This document shows positions 1 to 8,699 of a DNA stretch of 25,885 nt, piece by piece. Below the pieces are notes generated by a model. It was not told the origin of the DNA. It saw nothing but the letters and a program-made list of their open reading frames with translations, and made no database searches. Positions within the stretch are counted from its first letter, which is position 1. The number at the start of each line of letters is the position of its first letter. Source of the stretch: JBKECY01 sp047975025 (GTDB lineage: Bacteria > Bacillota > Clostridia > Lachnospirales > Lachnospiraceae); contig JBKECY010000019.1 of assembly GCA_047975025.1 (NCBI GenBank), positions 1 to 25,885 on the forward strand, read 5' to 3'. The translations under genes were made by a program, and so were the position numbers.

Positions 1-116
1 CGGCCGCCCTTGAACAATCCACCAAGAAATGTTACGATGTCGTCAAGCTGATAAGGATTTACCCTACCGGATACCGGTCATTACTAACATTGCGACTGGT
101 ACAAAAATCGGGGGCA
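1..116 (+). mobile_element. Right end of an IS3-like insertion sequence (partial)
   Basis: This is the 3' end of an IS copy whose body lies outside the window. Its terminal repeat (95-116, ending in CA) is the inverted complement of the repeat that opens the second IS copy at 25772, and some similarity continues about 15 bases further inwards. The frame beginning at base 1 stays open for 16 codons and stops at 49-51, which could be the tail of the transposase, but the residues are too few to recognise. IS3-family ends classically run TG...CA, as here. The family call rests mainly on the orfA start at the other end of the window. Confidence 0.75.
95..116 (+). repeat. Right terminal inverted repeat of the left IS copy
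   Basis: Read on the minus strand it begins TGCCCCCGATTTTTGTACC. The right-hand copy reads TGCCCCCCGATCTTTGTACC, so the two differ by one extra C and one T/C change. The outermost dinucleotide is TG/CA. Confidence 0.85.
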
Positions 117-164
117 GGTCATCACCCCCATTGTACTAACATAAATTAAATTTAAATATTTAAG

Positions 165-195
165 AAAAAAGATCTCCTTTATTGTAAAAGAGATC
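165..195 (-). terminator. Intrinsic terminator of the nitroreductase-YdcF operon
   Basis: The minus strand carries a hairpin with arms at 171-181 and 185-195: GATCTC pairs with GAGATC, then one mismatch and four A/T pairs, with a 3-base loop. Six T residues follow (complement of 165-170). It lies 8 bases beyond the stop of the YdcF-family gene and is the natural 3' end of that operon. Confidence 0.85.
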
Positions 196-202
196 CCACA
201 TC

Positions 203-937
203 CTACATATTTCCTTTAACTTTATCCTTTATCACTGCCACCACTTCCCGCAGCAAGTAATGCATCTGCAATGGCGAATGCGATACCGCCGGTATCCCCA
301 GCACCTGATACGTCCCTGTCTTTCTCGCAATCCCCAGGCTTCTGAACATGTGAAAATCGCTGGTCACAATGCCAACCCAAACCACATCAGAAGGTAATAC
401 CGCATACCCCTTACCGATATTTTCTTTTGTACTGACCGAGGTCGACTCCTGTATCAGGCGGCTTTTCTCGACTCCATGTGCTGCCAGATAATTATACAGG
501 CAGAGCGCCTCCGTAATATCCTCCCCATCCCCTTGTCCGCCGCAAAGTACCGCACTCGTATCTGCATGCTGGCGCAGATAGGCGAGTGCCTGATCTGCAC
601 GTTCCTTTAATGTGCGCGACATCTGCATACCATATACTTTGGCTCCTAAGACCAGAATGCAGTCAGCCTTCTGGCTCTCATCCCGGGTATAGGCACTGAC
701 AATCCTGCTTCCCACACCCAGAAGTAAGAGCAGCACTGGCAGAGCCACTATACACACTACTAAAATCAACTGCCTGAGCCTACCGGTTCCACACAGGTAG
801 ACGCCCCCTCCTAAAGTCAGGAGAATGCCTGCTACCAGCCAAACATATACATAGGACGCTTTCGGACTTGCGTACACGATGCATATGACATAATAGACAC
901 AGCACAGGATTCCTAATCCAAGCAGCACTAAGCCCAT
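203..937 (-). CDS. YdcF/SanA (DUF218)-family membrane protein
   Basis: A 244-residue protein with three hydrophobic segments (about residues 2-22, 28-49 and 55-78) followed by a soluble DUF218 domain from about 90 to 235. Family hallmarks are the ADCILVLGAKVYG strand, the GGQG turn followed by acidic residues and a TEA helix, ESTSVSTKEN, and SDFHMFRS. Family members such as SanA, ElyC and YdcF are tied to envelope integrity or peptidoglycan precursor metabolism, but their chemistry is poorly defined, so no reaction is assigned. It starts 7 bases after the flavin reductase gene stops, so it is the last gene of a three-gene operon, and it is followed by an intrinsic terminator. The family call is secure; the role is not. 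Confidence 0.88.
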   Translation of the reverse strand: MGLVLLGLGILCCVYYVICIVYASPKASYVYVWLVAGILLTLGGGVYLCGTGRLRQLILVVCIVALPVLLLLLGVGSRIVSAYTRDESQKADCILVLGAKVYGMQMSRTLKERADQALAYLRQHADTSAVLCGGQGDGEDITEALCLYNYLAAHGVEKSRLIQESTSVSTKENIGKGYAVLPSDVVWVGIVTSDFHMFRSLGIARKTGTYQVLGIPAVSHSPLQMHYLLREVVAVIKDKVKGNM

Positions 938-944
938 AGTACAC

Positions 945-1451
945 CTATTCCCTGACCAGTACTTTTATAACTTCAGAAATATACATCTCATGGAAATCCT
1001 TTTCCGGATACCATTTCTCGATATTCTCTTCTGCAACAAAGCATTCCGGCTGCAGATACTGACGATACATCTTTCGGCAAATAAGGATGGTCTCTGCTTC
1101 TTCAAAGGCAGCAGCGCCATCAACGAAATAAGGCGTAAGTCCGGCTTTTTTCACCTTATCTTCATCTCTTCCGGAGATACTGCCGCAAATACCAAGGGCT
1201 TTTTTATAACTTTCATTATAGAAAGAAATCGTAAAGATATCATTTGAGTCCACAAATTCCTTTGTATAACGCTGGGGTCTGATATACGTAGTTACTGCAT
1301 TCTTACCCCACATTTCTCCCATAGCTCCCCAGCTGGCCGTCATCGTATTAAATCCGGCCTCATCTCCGGCCGTAAGCAACATCCACTCTTTGCCAATCGC
1401 GGTAAATGGATTGACAGAGAGCTCACTTGTCTTAATTTCTCTAAATCCCAT
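945..1451 (-). CDS. Flavin reductase-like, FMN-binding split-barrel protein
   Basis: A 168-residue protein of the flavin reductase-like split-barrel class, which binds FMN and either reduces flavins or acts as a small flavoprotein. Visible family features are the N-terminal NPFTAIGKEWMLLTAG strand pair, the NTMTASWGAMGEMW segment, the PQRYTKEFV turn and the FTISFY strand. I chose the ATG at 1451 because AAAGGA lies at proper spacing before it. The in-frame ATG three codons upstream (1460) sits directly on that Shine-Dalgarno sequence. The gene lies 29 bases after the nitroreductase and 7 bases before the YdcF-family gene. With the nitroreductase it forms a flavin redox pair. The physiological substrate cannot be read from sequence. 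Confidence 0.88.
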   Translation of the reverse strand: MGFREIKTSELSVNPFTAIGKEWMLLTAGDEAGFNTMTASWGAMGEMWGKNAVTTYIRPQRYTKEFVDSNDIFTISFYNESYKKALGICGSISGRDEDKVKKAGLTPYFVDGAAAFEEAETILICRKMYRQYLQPECFVAEENIEKWYPEKDFHEMYISEVIKVLVRE

Positions 1452-1480
1452 CGTGCACATCCTTTCAATTATGTTATGAC

Positions 1481-1993
1481 TTACTTATAGATTACGGTCT
1501 CACTTATTTCTTTGCGCAGTCCTTTATGGCGATTCGCCGACAAGGGCTCCTCGTCAGCATACCCCACTGCCAGCAGGTTTACCGGTACCAGATACTCCGG
1601 AAGTTCAAACTCTTCTATAATCACTTGGGGTCTAAAAGCACAAATCCACACACTTCCCAGTCCCAGCTCCGTTGCTTCCAGCATCATGTGATCTGTTATA
1701 ATGGATGCGTCAATATCAGTGGACTGATGACCGTCATGGCGGCGCTGCCATGCTTCACGTGTATCGGAGCAAATCAAAAATACAAGTGGTGCCTGAAAGA
1801 CTCTGGCTGCTTTTCCCACCTTTTCCAGAGCCTCCTCACTTTGAAGTACAAATATCCTCTGTGGCTGCTTATTTGCCGCGGTAGGTGCTACCCAGGCCGC
1901 CTCCAGTATTCTGTCAATCTGCTCCTGCTCGACCTTTTTTGTAAGATAGGTTCGAACGGAGTATCTCCTTTTTGCCAAATCCAAGAAACTCAT
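1481..1993 (-). CDS. Nitroreductase-family FMN oxidoreductase
   Basis: A 170-residue nitroreductase-fold enzyme, which binds FMN at a dimer interface and uses NAD(P)H to reduce nitro, quinone or other electrophilic compounds. Family marks are the N-terminal AKRRYSVRTY motif, whose Arg/Ser contact FMN phosphate, then APTAANKQPQ, a GLGSVWICAF segment, and LLAVGYADEEP near the C-terminus. An upstream in-frame start would add 15 residues. I prefer the ATG at 1993 because AAAGGAGG precedes it at good spacing. It is the first gene of the minus-strand operon and has a strong promoter at 2037-2064. Short members of this family often reduce unknown metabolites, so the substrate is left open. Confidence 0.9.
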   Translation of the reverse strand: MSFLDLAKRRYSVRTYLTKKVEQEQIDRILEAAWVAPTAANKQPQRIFVLQSEEALEKVGKAARVFQAPLVFLICSDTREAWQRRHDGHQSTDIDASIITDHMMLEATELGLGSVWICAFRPQVIIEEFELPEYLVPVNLLAVGYADEEPLSANRHKGLRKEISETVIYK

Positions 1994-2036
1994 ATGGCCT
2001 CCTTTCTTCTCGCATATCCTATGTTTACCTACTCTC

Positions 2037-2064
2037 ATTATACTGTTTTTACGAAAGAATACAA
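2037..2064 (-). promoter_or_regulatory. Promoter of the nitroreductase operon
   Basis: On the minus strand a -35 box TTGTAT and a perfect -10 box TATAAT are separated by 16 bases. The -10 box lies about 45 bases upstream of the nitroreductase start. The region diverges from the sugar-transport operon. Confidence 0.7.
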
Positions 2065-2077
2065 CAGGTTTACTTTT

Positions 2078-2106
2078 TTGATTTTTTCGTTGCTTTTCTT
2101 GATATA
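2078..2106 (+). promoter_or_regulatory. Possible promoter of the sugar ABC operon
   Basis: TTGATT and GATATA are 17 bases apart, about 55 bases before the GTG start of the ATPase gene. TATAAA two bases further on is an alternative -10 with a 19-base spacer. The leader that follows (2116-2150) contains TGCTA...TAGCA, a short inverted repeat that could be an operator or a weak hairpin. The surroundings are T-rich, so the match is only moderate. Confidence 0.4.
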
Positions 2107-2162
2107 AAATTTCAGTGCAAATGCTATTCTTGCTTTAGCAAACAGCAAAGGAGGTAACTTAC

Positions 2163-3665
2163 GTGGGCACTTCAGTTGAATTTAGAGATATTGAGAAAGT
2201 TTTCCCCGGGGTAAAAGCACTGGACCGCATCAGTTTTCAGGCAAGCGGTGGCGAAGTTGTAGCACTGGTCGGAGAAAACGGAGCTGGTAAGAGCACACTT
2301 TTAAAAGTTTTAAACGGTGATTATCAACCGGATGGCGGCACCTACCTGTTGGATGGCGTTGAATGCCATTTCAAGACACCGCAGCAGGCAATTCAGGCCG
2401 GCATCGGAATTATCTATCAGGAAAGACAAATCATCCCCTATCTGACCGTAGCAGAAAACATTTTTATGGAAGATATGCCAAGTGCCGGAGGATTTATTAA
2501 TTTCAAAGAAATGCATCAGCGCACACAGGACATACTTGATGAATTCAAACTTCCCATCCGTCCGACAGACCGGGTGCGGAATTTATCCGTTGCACACCAG
2601 CAAATGGTCGAGATTATGAAATCCTACCGAAGGCACCCCAAGGTTCTGGCATTTGATGAACCTACGGCAAGTCTTTCCGATGCAGAAATCGATACACTAT
2701 TTGCACTCATACGGCAGCTTAAGGAACAAGGAATTATCATATTGTATGTTTCCCATCGCATGAAAGAAATTTTTCAAATTACCGATAAGGTTGTCATTAT
2801 GAAGGATGGAAGCCATGTCAAGACCCTGTGCACAAGTGAAACAACAGAAACGGAAATCGTCCGTCTGATGGTCGGGCGGAATCTGGGCGATATCTTTCAG
2901 AATTTGGAACGCAATACCAGCTATGGTGATACGATTCTGCACGTTGAACATCTGACCAATGAATCTGTCAGAGATATCAGCTTTTCTCTTAGGAAAGGCG
3001 AGATTTTGGGCTTTGCCGGGCTGGTCGGAGCCAGACGTACAGAAGTTATGCGGGCCATATTTGGCGCTGACCCCATAACCTCGGGATGTATCTTCCTGGA
3101 TGGGGAACGTTTACAGCCTGCTTCACCCAAGGACTCCATCGTCAGAGGAATTGCTCTGTGTCCAGAAGACCGCAAAGAACAGGGCATTGTCGCAAACCGC
3201 TCCATTGAAAATAATATCAGCATTGCCATCTTAGACCAATTAAGCACCTGTGGTTTTATTGATTTAAAAAAAGAGCATGAGGTTGCGGAAAACGGAGTGC
3301 AGGAATTCAGGGTGAAAACACACTCGATCCATAAGAAAATCAAAGACCTTTCCGGCGGTAACCAGCAAAAAGTAATACTGGCTCGCTGGATGGCTGCCAA
3401 TCCCAAGGTTCTTATTCTCGACGAACCTACCAAGGGAATCGATGTCGGATCAAAATCTGAGATTTATAAAATGGCCTGCGATCTCGCCCGGCAGGGAATT
3501 GGTGTCATTGTCATTTCTTCGGAACTGCCGGAGATTATAGGACTGTGCGACCGTATTATCGTAATGTGCCAGGGACATATTACAGGAGAACTGGGCAGGG
3601 AAGAGGCAACTGATGAAAAAATACTGACCTTTGCCATGCAGGATATGTTAGGAGGAAACACTTGA
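2163..3665 (+). CDS. Sugar ABC importer, double-domain ATPase (RbsA/MglA/AraG type)
   Basis: A 500-residue ATPase with two ABC domains in one chain, the layout of CUT2 sugar importers (ribose, galactose, arabinose, xylose). Domain 1 has Walker A GENGAGKST (residues 37-45), the signature-like LSVAHQQMVEI and Walker B VLAFDEPTASLSD. Domain 2 has a degenerate Walker A (GLVGARRTE), as is normal for this family, with a canonical LSGGNQQKVILARW signature and LILDEPTKGIDVG. The start is GTG, chosen because AAAGGAGG lies just upstream. Its stop overlaps the permease start (TGATG), so translation is coupled. It is the first gene of the uptake operon. The substrate is judged from the binding protein as arabinose-like or another monosaccharide. 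Confidence 0.95.
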   Translation: MGTSVEFRDIEKVFPGVKALDRISFQASGGEVVALVGENGAGKSTLLKVLNGDYQPDGGTYLLDGVECHFKTPQQAIQAGIGIIYQERQIIPYLTVAENIFMEDMPSAGGFINFKEMHQRTQDILDEFKLPIRPTDRVRNLSVAHQQMVEIMKSYRRHPKVLAFDEPTASLSDAEIDTLFALIRQLKEQGIIILYVSHRMKEIFQITDKVVIMKDGSHVKTLCTSETTETEIVRLMVGRNLGDIFQNLERNTSYGDTILHVEHLTNESVRDISFSLRKGEILGFAGLVGARRTEVMRAIFGADPITSGCIFLDGERLQPASPKDSIVRGIALCPEDRKEQGIVANRSIENNISIAILDQLSTCGFIDLKKEHEVAENGVQEFRVKTHSIHKKIKDLSGGNQQKVILARWMAANPKVLILDEPTKGIDVGSKSEIYKMACDLARQGIGVIVISSELPEIIGLCDRIIVMCQGHITGELGREEATDEKILTFAMQDMLGGNT

Positions 3666-4648
3666 TGAACAACCAGACGACCAAACCAAAAGACACAAGC
3701 GTGAATTACCTGAAAAAAATATTGCAGACTGATAAATCAGGATTAATCATTGCTGCCATTATCATGATTGTAATTTTCTCCATCTTGACAAATAATAATT
3801 ATTTTTCTAAAAGTAATATTATCAATATCTTGATTTCATCTTCCATTGTCGGACTAGTCACCATAGGCGAAGGAGATCTTCTGATCGGTGCGCAGGTAGA
3901 TCTATCTCCTGGCTCTGTTTCGGCATTTTCCGGCGTACTGGCCGCCTTGCTTTTGTCCATAGGGGTGCCTACCGGTCTGGTACTGCTCATCGTGGTAATT
4001 GCAGGAATATGTATCGGATTTCTAAATTCTTTGCTTGTGAACAAGCTCTTACTGGAACCCTTTATTGCCACACTGGCTACCATGTCGATTTTCAGGGGAC
4101 TGGCACATATATTGTGTAATGGCAAGGCGATTTTTATTACGAACTCTGCCTTCCTGAAACTCGGTGTCGGCCGGATCTTGGGAATTCCAATTCCGGTCAT
4201 TATATTTCTCACTCTTTTTATAATCTTTGGTATAATACTTGCACGTACAAAATTTGGGAGAAGTATCTATATGGTGGGCGGAAATGCAGTTGCTTCCAGA
4301 CTTGCCGGTATCAATGCACCCCGGGTGAAAATGAAGCTGTACATGCTGACTTCAGCATTATCAGCGCTTGGCGGCTGTATTCTGGCTTCCAGGATGAACT
4401 CAGGTCAGCCAACCGCAAGTGAGGGACTGGAATTTGATGCTGTAACTGCGGTCGTGCTTGGCGGTATTGCCATGAACGGCGGCATCGGCACCTTAAGCGG
4501 TGCGCTCATCGGACTATTTATTATGCAAGGTTTCAACAATGGTCTGCTTATGCTCAATGTCCAGTCATTCTGGCAGATCGTAGCCCGAGGACTTCTGCTT
4601 GTCGTAGCTTTGTCCTTTGACTTCATAAGAAACAAGAACAGAAAGTAA
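3665..4648 (+). CDS. Sugar ABC importer, permease (RbsC/AraH type)
   Basis: A 327-residue polytopic membrane protein with about eight to ten hydrophobic segments, the CUT2 permease fold. Family marks include NIINILISSSIVGLVTIGEG, the VDLSPGSV segment, the cytoplasmic EPFIATLATMSIFRGL loop, the GGNAVASRLAGIN motif and TAVVLGGIAMNGG near the C-terminus. I start at the ATG at 3665, nine bases after GGAGG and overlapping the ATPase stop by one base. A TTG three bases earlier is in frame but closer to the Shine-Dalgarno sequence. A single permease gene implies a homodimeric channel, as in ribose and arabinose systems. Confidence 0.94.
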   Translation: MNNQTTKPKDTSVNYLKKILQTDKSGLIIAAIIMIVIFSILTNNNYFSKSNIINILISSSIVGLVTIGEGDLLIGAQVDLSPGSVSAFSGVLAALLLSIGVPTGLVLLIVVIAGICIGFLNSLLVNKLLLEPFIATLATMSIFRGLAHILCNGKAIFITNSAFLKLGVGRILGIPIPVIIFLTLFIIFGIILARTKFGRSIYMVGGNAVASRLAGINAPRVKMKLYMLTSALSALGGCILASRMNSGQPTASEGLEFDAVTAVVLGGIAMNGGIGTLSGALIGLFIMQGFNNGLLMLNVQSFWQIVARGLLLVVALSFDFIRNKNRK

Positions 4649-4684
4649 CCACAAAACAATTTTGTATCAGCGGAGGAAAATGTA

Positions 4685-5779
4685 ATGAAAAGAAGAATCG
4701 TAACGGCAATTGTAATGGCAACCATGACTCTCAGTCTTCTGGCCGGCTGCGCCGGCAGCAGCGGAAGTTCCGAAAGCTCGACCACCTCAGAAGCCACACA
4801 AGAAGAAAGCACTGCGGCGGCTGAGAGTACATCTGATGAAGGACCGGTCATCGGATACATTTGTAAAGACTTGTCACAACAATGGTTTATCCAGGTAACG
4901 GATGTACTGACAGAAAAGGCCAAAGAACTTGGTGCCAAAGATGTGATTCTGGCCGATACCTCAATGAATCCCGAAAAATATCTTACAGCACTCGATAACA
5001 TGATTGCACAAGGTGTTGATGTTATTATTGTATGCCCCCCTGATCAACAGCTCAGTCAGGCTACTGTCGAACGATGCAATGAGGCAGGTGTTAAAGTCTT
5101 TGCCGATGCTGACGGTCTGATTGATACGGACGGCAATCATATTGCACCCGCACTGGAATTAGATGCTTACAAATGCGGTTACAGTCAGGGCGAGTGGCTT
5201 GGTAATTATGTAAAAGACAATGGATTAGAAGAAGATCCTGATACGACATATCTCGTTTTGACCATGGATACGGTATCCTCCTGTGTTCCCCGAGCAGAAG
5301 GCGCAATGGATGCGTTCAAAGAAACTGCATCTAAATTCGACCAGAGCAAGATTATCCGCGGAGACTACGATGGTACTTCTGAAAAAGCCTTTGATGTAGT
5401 TGCTGCGACCATAACTGCTAACCCTGCTGTAAAAAACTGGGTTGTAACCGCAGCAAATGAAGAAGGCGCACAAGGTGCTGCCAGAGCACTTGAACAAGCC
5501 GGTATCGATCAGAATGCAACTGTCGTTGGGCTAGGTGGATATCTTGCAAAAGATGACTTCAAAAAAGAATACTCCTGCTTTAAAGCTGCCGGTTATTTTA
5601 TGGCATCGGAAGATGGTGAAGCAATTGCTACCGCTGCAGTTGAGTGGGCCAAAGATGACAGTAAAATACCATTTGAAGAGTATAAAAAAGATGGTGAGGA
5701 ATATGGTGTATACCCACTCGGTGCTGTCATGGTAACAGCCGAAAATTATCAGGAGATTATGGGTGACGATGCCAACTAA
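4685..5779 (+). CDS. AraF-like sugar-binding lipoprotein of the ABC importer
   Basis: A 364-residue type I periplasmic-binding-fold protein anchored as a lipoprotein: basic start, hydrophobic core and lipobox LLAGC with the modified Cys at 22, followed by a Ser/Thr/Glu-rich linker to about residue 53. The mature part most resembles L-arabinose-binding AraF from memory: IGYICKDLSQQWF at the first strand, VDVIIVCPPDQQLSQATV, and PAVKNWVVTAANEEGAQGA. This makes a pentose or related monosaccharide the likely ligand, but ligand residues cannot be confirmed without alignment. GGAGG lies nine bases before the ATG. It lies between the permease and the UroD-like enzyme gene, so the enzyme probably acts on the imported ligand or a derivative. 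Confidence 0.92.
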   Translation: MKRRIVTAIVMATMTLSLLAGCAGSSGSSESSTTSEATQEESTAAAESTSDEGPVIGYICKDLSQQWFIQVTDVLTEKAKELGAKDVILADTSMNPEKYLTALDNMIAQGVDVIIVCPPDQQLSQATVERCNEAGVKVFADADGLIDTDGNHIAPALELDAYKCGYSQGEWLGNYVKDNGLEEDPDTTYLVLTMDTVSSCVPRAEGAMDAFKETASKFDQSKIIRGDYDGTSEKAFDVVAATITANPAVKNWVVTAANEEGAQGAARALEQAGIDQNATVVGLGGYLAKDDFKKEYSCFKAAGYFMASEDGEAIATAAVEWAKDDSKIPFEEYKKDGEEYGVYPLGAVMVTAENYQEIMGDDAN

Positions 5780-5808
5780 CAACCGACAGCCCTTGGAAAG
5801 GAAGAACT

Positions 5809-6831
5809 ATGACAAGAAAAGAACGCGTAATTGCCGCTTTAGAGCACAGAGAAACTGATATCATCCCCTATTTTGCCGAATTTACAGAAGAAGAATATAA
5901 TATAATCGCTGCATATCTGGACGATGCACAATTTGATAAGAACTGGGGCTTACACCTGCATTACAACCAGTACTGGGGATGGCCGACAGAGATTCCTTCA
6001 CGCCCCGGATTCTATCAGGATGCCTATGGAGTCACATGGAACCGCACAGGTGTCGATAAGGATATCGGCGTCGTTGAAACTGTTTTGATTCCAGATGTCG
6101 ATGCAGATATCGACTATGAATTCCCGCAATTAGACGAAGCTCGTCTGCGGGCTGAATATGAAGAGCTGCTTGCAACCCGGGAAGACAAGTTTTGTATGGC
6201 CGGTATTGGATTTATGATGTTCGAACGCTCCTGGGTGCTTATGGGAATGGAGCATGTGCTAATGCGCATGCTGACAGATCCGGAATCTCTGGAAGAATTC
6301 TATGACAAAGCCTGCGATTTCTATCTGGGAATTCTGGATATTGCTTTGGAGTACGATTTTGACGGTGTATATTTTGGCGATGACTGGGGGCAGCAGCATG
6401 GACTGATCATGGGACCGGACCACTGGCGCCGGTTCATCAAACCCAGAATGAAACGCTTATATGCGCGCGTTCATCAAGCCGGCAAATATGTATTTCAGCA
6501 TTCCTGCGGTGATTGTAATGAAATTCTGGGAGATCTGATTGAAATAGGACTCAATTGCTATCAGACCTTTCAGCCTGAAATCTACGATATCCAAGAAATA
6601 AAAAAGACCTATGGAGATTCTCTGACCTTCTGGGGCTCTATCTCCACACAGCGCCTGCTGCCCTATGCTTCACCACAGGAAGTCAAAGATACTACGATTT
6701 CTATAATGAAGACGATGCGGCCTTCCGGTGGTTACATCGCAGCACCGACCCATGCCGTACCGCTGGACGTTCCTCCGGAAAATATTCTCGCCATGATGGA
6801 AGTCTTCTCCCATCAGGATATCTATTTATAG
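5809..6831 (+). CDS. Uroporphyrinogen decarboxylase-superfamily protein, not a haem enzyme
   Basis: A 340-residue TIM-barrel protein of the URO-D superfamily, which also holds the zinc-dependent methyltransferases MtaA, MtbA and CmuA. The opening MTRKERVIAALEHRETDIIP is typical. True UroD carries an N-terminal RQAGR porphyrin-binding motif, and this protein lacks it. Instead it has HSCGDC (His231, Cys233, Cys236), resembling the HxC zinc site of the methyltransferase branch. The later region reads GGYIAAPTHAVP, without the usual third Cys ligand. It sits 29 bases after the binding-protein gene with a clear Shine-Dalgarno sequence, so it belongs to the sugar operon. A role in removing or moving a methyl or carboxyl group on the imported compound is a guess. 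No corrinoid protein is encoded nearby. Confidence 0.85.
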   Translation: MTRKERVIAALEHRETDIIPYFAEFTEEEYNIIAAYLDDAQFDKNWGLHLHYNQYWGWPTEIPSRPGFYQDAYGVTWNRTGVDKDIGVVETVLIPDVDADIDYEFPQLDEARLRAEYEELLATREDKFCMAGIGFMMFERSWVLMGMEHVLMRMLTDPESLEEFYDKACDFYLGILDIALEYDFDGVYFGDDWGQQHGLIMGPDHWRRFIKPRMKRLYARVHQAGKYVFQHSCGDCNEILGDLIEIGLNCYQTFQPEIYDIQEIKKTYGDSLTFWGSISTQRLLPYASPQEVKDTTISIMKTMRPSGGYIAAPTHAVPLDVPPENILAMMEVFSHQDIYL

Positions 6832-6902
6832 ACATTTCAGAAGAAAGAAGCTACACTGTCTGTAATAGGGTATACAACGCTTCGCAGGGATAAGGAGAAT
6901 CT

Positions 6903-8681
6903 ATGAAGGGCCGCTTCGCTTTTAAGCACTTATGTGCACGAATCACGTTCTATTTTTCAATTGTAATCATTGTTTCTTTCTTGATTCTGGGTGTACTGGC
7001 CGGGAAAATCTTCTCCGATAAATGGACCGAAGAAATGGATACTGTCATTCTTCAGAAGATGGGACTTGTCTGCAACTATCTGGATTCCGGCGTCATGCGG
7101 GTTCGTGATCTGCATTACAGCCTGCTGCGCAATTCCAGCATTCGCCAGGCGCTGACAGATGTACAGGAAAATGGCTATGACGAACAGACGTCCGGCACTT
7201 TACTGAAAACAGAATTTGATAAAAAACGCCAGAATGATGTTTCCATCGTGTCACTGTTCACAGTGGCACAAGATGGAACCATTCTGGATCCCTGGTATGC
7301 CTTTGCTCCTTACGATTCATTGGTGACAGACAACACAGACTTCGAATATTTTGTCTCACAAAAAATGCTTGGCTATTTTTCTAAGCCGAGCACCTATCCT
7401 TTGACCATTGAAAACCCTTCCTTTGAACAAAAGAATACGATTACCTACTACGGGCGCTATTATGACACCGAAACTTTTTCAGAACTTGGCTACCTTCTTC
7501 TGAATTTGAAAAAGTCTGTTCTGTTCGGCTCTATGTCCACCGTCAGTACAGAAACCTTCTCGAATTTTTATATTTCAAACGGTGATGGGGAAATTGTCTT
7601 TGAATCAGGCAGTTCCCCTCTTATCTCTGCCGAAGAATTGCAGACGCTTCGTCAAAGCAAGAACAAAGTGGTCGAAGTTAAGGACGCATCTTATCTGATG
7701 TACCAGACCCGTTCGACAGAATATCCAGACTGGCATCTGACAGGCTTTGTCTCCTATACTTCCGTCAAAGCGCACATTTACAGCGTATGGCTGGTCATCG
7801 CGTTAATCGCCGCGCTTCTGATAATTGTCGTTATTGTAGTCAGTTTCTACATCTCCCAGCGGGTCACGCGTCCGCTGCGGACGATTTCAACATCAATGGA
7901 GCTTTTAGGGCAGGGAATCTGGCCGTCTGAAGTCACTACTACCGCACAAGATGAACTTAAGCATTTAACGGATGTGTTCAATCGCATGATTACCGATATT
8001 CAAAAACTTCAGGAGGAAATCTTAGATGAACAGGAGCAGAAGCAGAAAATAGAGCTGGCCATGGTCAAGTCACAGCTTGATTTACTCCAATCACAGATTA
8101 ATCCTCATTTTATACATAATACCCTCAATACTTTAAAATACATGGCTCAAAAAGAAGGCAATACTGAGCTTGCAGGCATGATTACGTCGTTTAATACTCT
8201 GCTGCGCTCCAGTATGTCCAGAAACAACGATTTGATTACAGTCGCTGAAGAGGTCAGCAATTTAGAGAACTACATGAATATTCAGAAGCACAGGTATGAT
8301 GCCTGTATTACGGTAGGTTTTAGTGTTTCCAAAGAAGCCTCCTTTGCACTTTTGCCAAAGCTGATATTGCAGCCATTGCTTGAAAATGCTCTGTTTCATG
8401 GGATTATCCCTAAGCAGGGGGGCGAGATTCAAATTGTATTTGACACAGATCTGCTCTTCTTATATATCAGCGTCACTGACAACGGCGTGGGGATTCAAAA
8501 AGAAAGTCTGAATTCCATATTATCTTCCAAGAAAGGCTCCGGCAATCACTACAACAGCATAGGCATACCCAATGTCAATGAACGCCTGCTTATCTATTAC
8601 GGAGAAGAGAGCCGGCTCCATATTGCAAGTTCACCTGCGGCCGGTACCAGCATTTCTTTTAAGATTCCATTTACAAAATAA
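6903..8681 (+). CDS. YesM-like sensor histidine kinase
   Basis: A 592-residue membrane sensor kinase of the LytS/YesM class. TM1 is at about residues 14-35, followed by a 260-residue extracytoplasmic sensor region, TM2 at about 294-317, a HAMP domain to about 370, and a Gln/Glu-rich coiled-coil linker. The His_kinase domain has the phospho-acceptor His402 in SQINPHFIHNTLN. The ATPase region has LQPLLENALFHGI (N box), VTDNGVGI (G1) and GIGIPNVNERL (G2). GGAG precedes the ATG. The gene follows the UroD-like gene by 71 bases and the regulator gene begins 18 bases after its stop. In Firmicutes such pairs usually sense extracellular sugars or polysaccharide and switch on the adjacent transporter, which fits here. 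Confidence 0.95.
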   Translation: MKGRFAFKHLCARITFYFSIVIIVSFLILGVLAGKIFSDKWTEEMDTVILQKMGLVCNYLDSGVMRVRDLHYSLLRNSSIRQALTDVQENGYDEQTSGTLLKTEFDKKRQNDVSIVSLFTVAQDGTILDPWYAFAPYDSLVTDNTDFEYFVSQKMLGYFSKPSTYPLTIENPSFEQKNTITYYGRYYDTETFSELGYLLLNLKKSVLFGSMSTVSTETFSNFYISNGDGEIVFESGSSPLISAEELQTLRQSKNKVVEVKDASYLMYQTRSTEYPDWHLTGFVSYTSVKAHIYSVWLVIALIAALLIIVVIVVSFYISQRVTRPLRTISTSMELLGQGIWPSEVTTTAQDELKHLTDVFNRMITDIQKLQEEILDEQEQKQKIELAMVKSQLDLLQSQINPHFIHNTLNTLKYMAQKEGNTELAGMITSFNTLLRSSMSRNNDLITVAEEVSNLENYMNIQKHRYDACITVGFSVSKEASFALLPKLILQPLLENALFHGIIPKQGGEIQIVFDTDLLFLYISVTDNGVGIQKESLNSILSSKKGSGNHYNSIGIPNVNERLLIYYGEESRLHIASSPAAGTSISFKIPFTK

Positions 8682-8699
8682 ACTTAAAGGAGTAGGGTT

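Noticed and set aside
1..51. Transposase C-terminus in frame 1 of the left IS fragment
   Set aside because: Sixteen residues before a stop show no motif that I can match to an IS3 OrfB, so it is noted only as a possibility and not called as a CDS.
990..1247. Plus-strand ORF of 85 residues inside the flavin reductase gene
   Set aside because: It lies entirely opposite a well-supported family gene, has no ribosome binding site and reads as low-complexity shadow sequence.
4651..4665. ACAAAA/TTTTGT hairpin between permease and binding-protein genes
   Set aside because: Six mostly A/T pairs form a weak stem with no T run. It may slightly protect mRNA but does not qualify as a terminator.
5809..6831. 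Haem biosynthesis uroporphyrinogen decarboxylase (HemE)
   Set aside because: The N-terminal RQAGR porphyrin-binding motif is missing, an HxC metal motif is present instead, and the operon is for sugar uptake.
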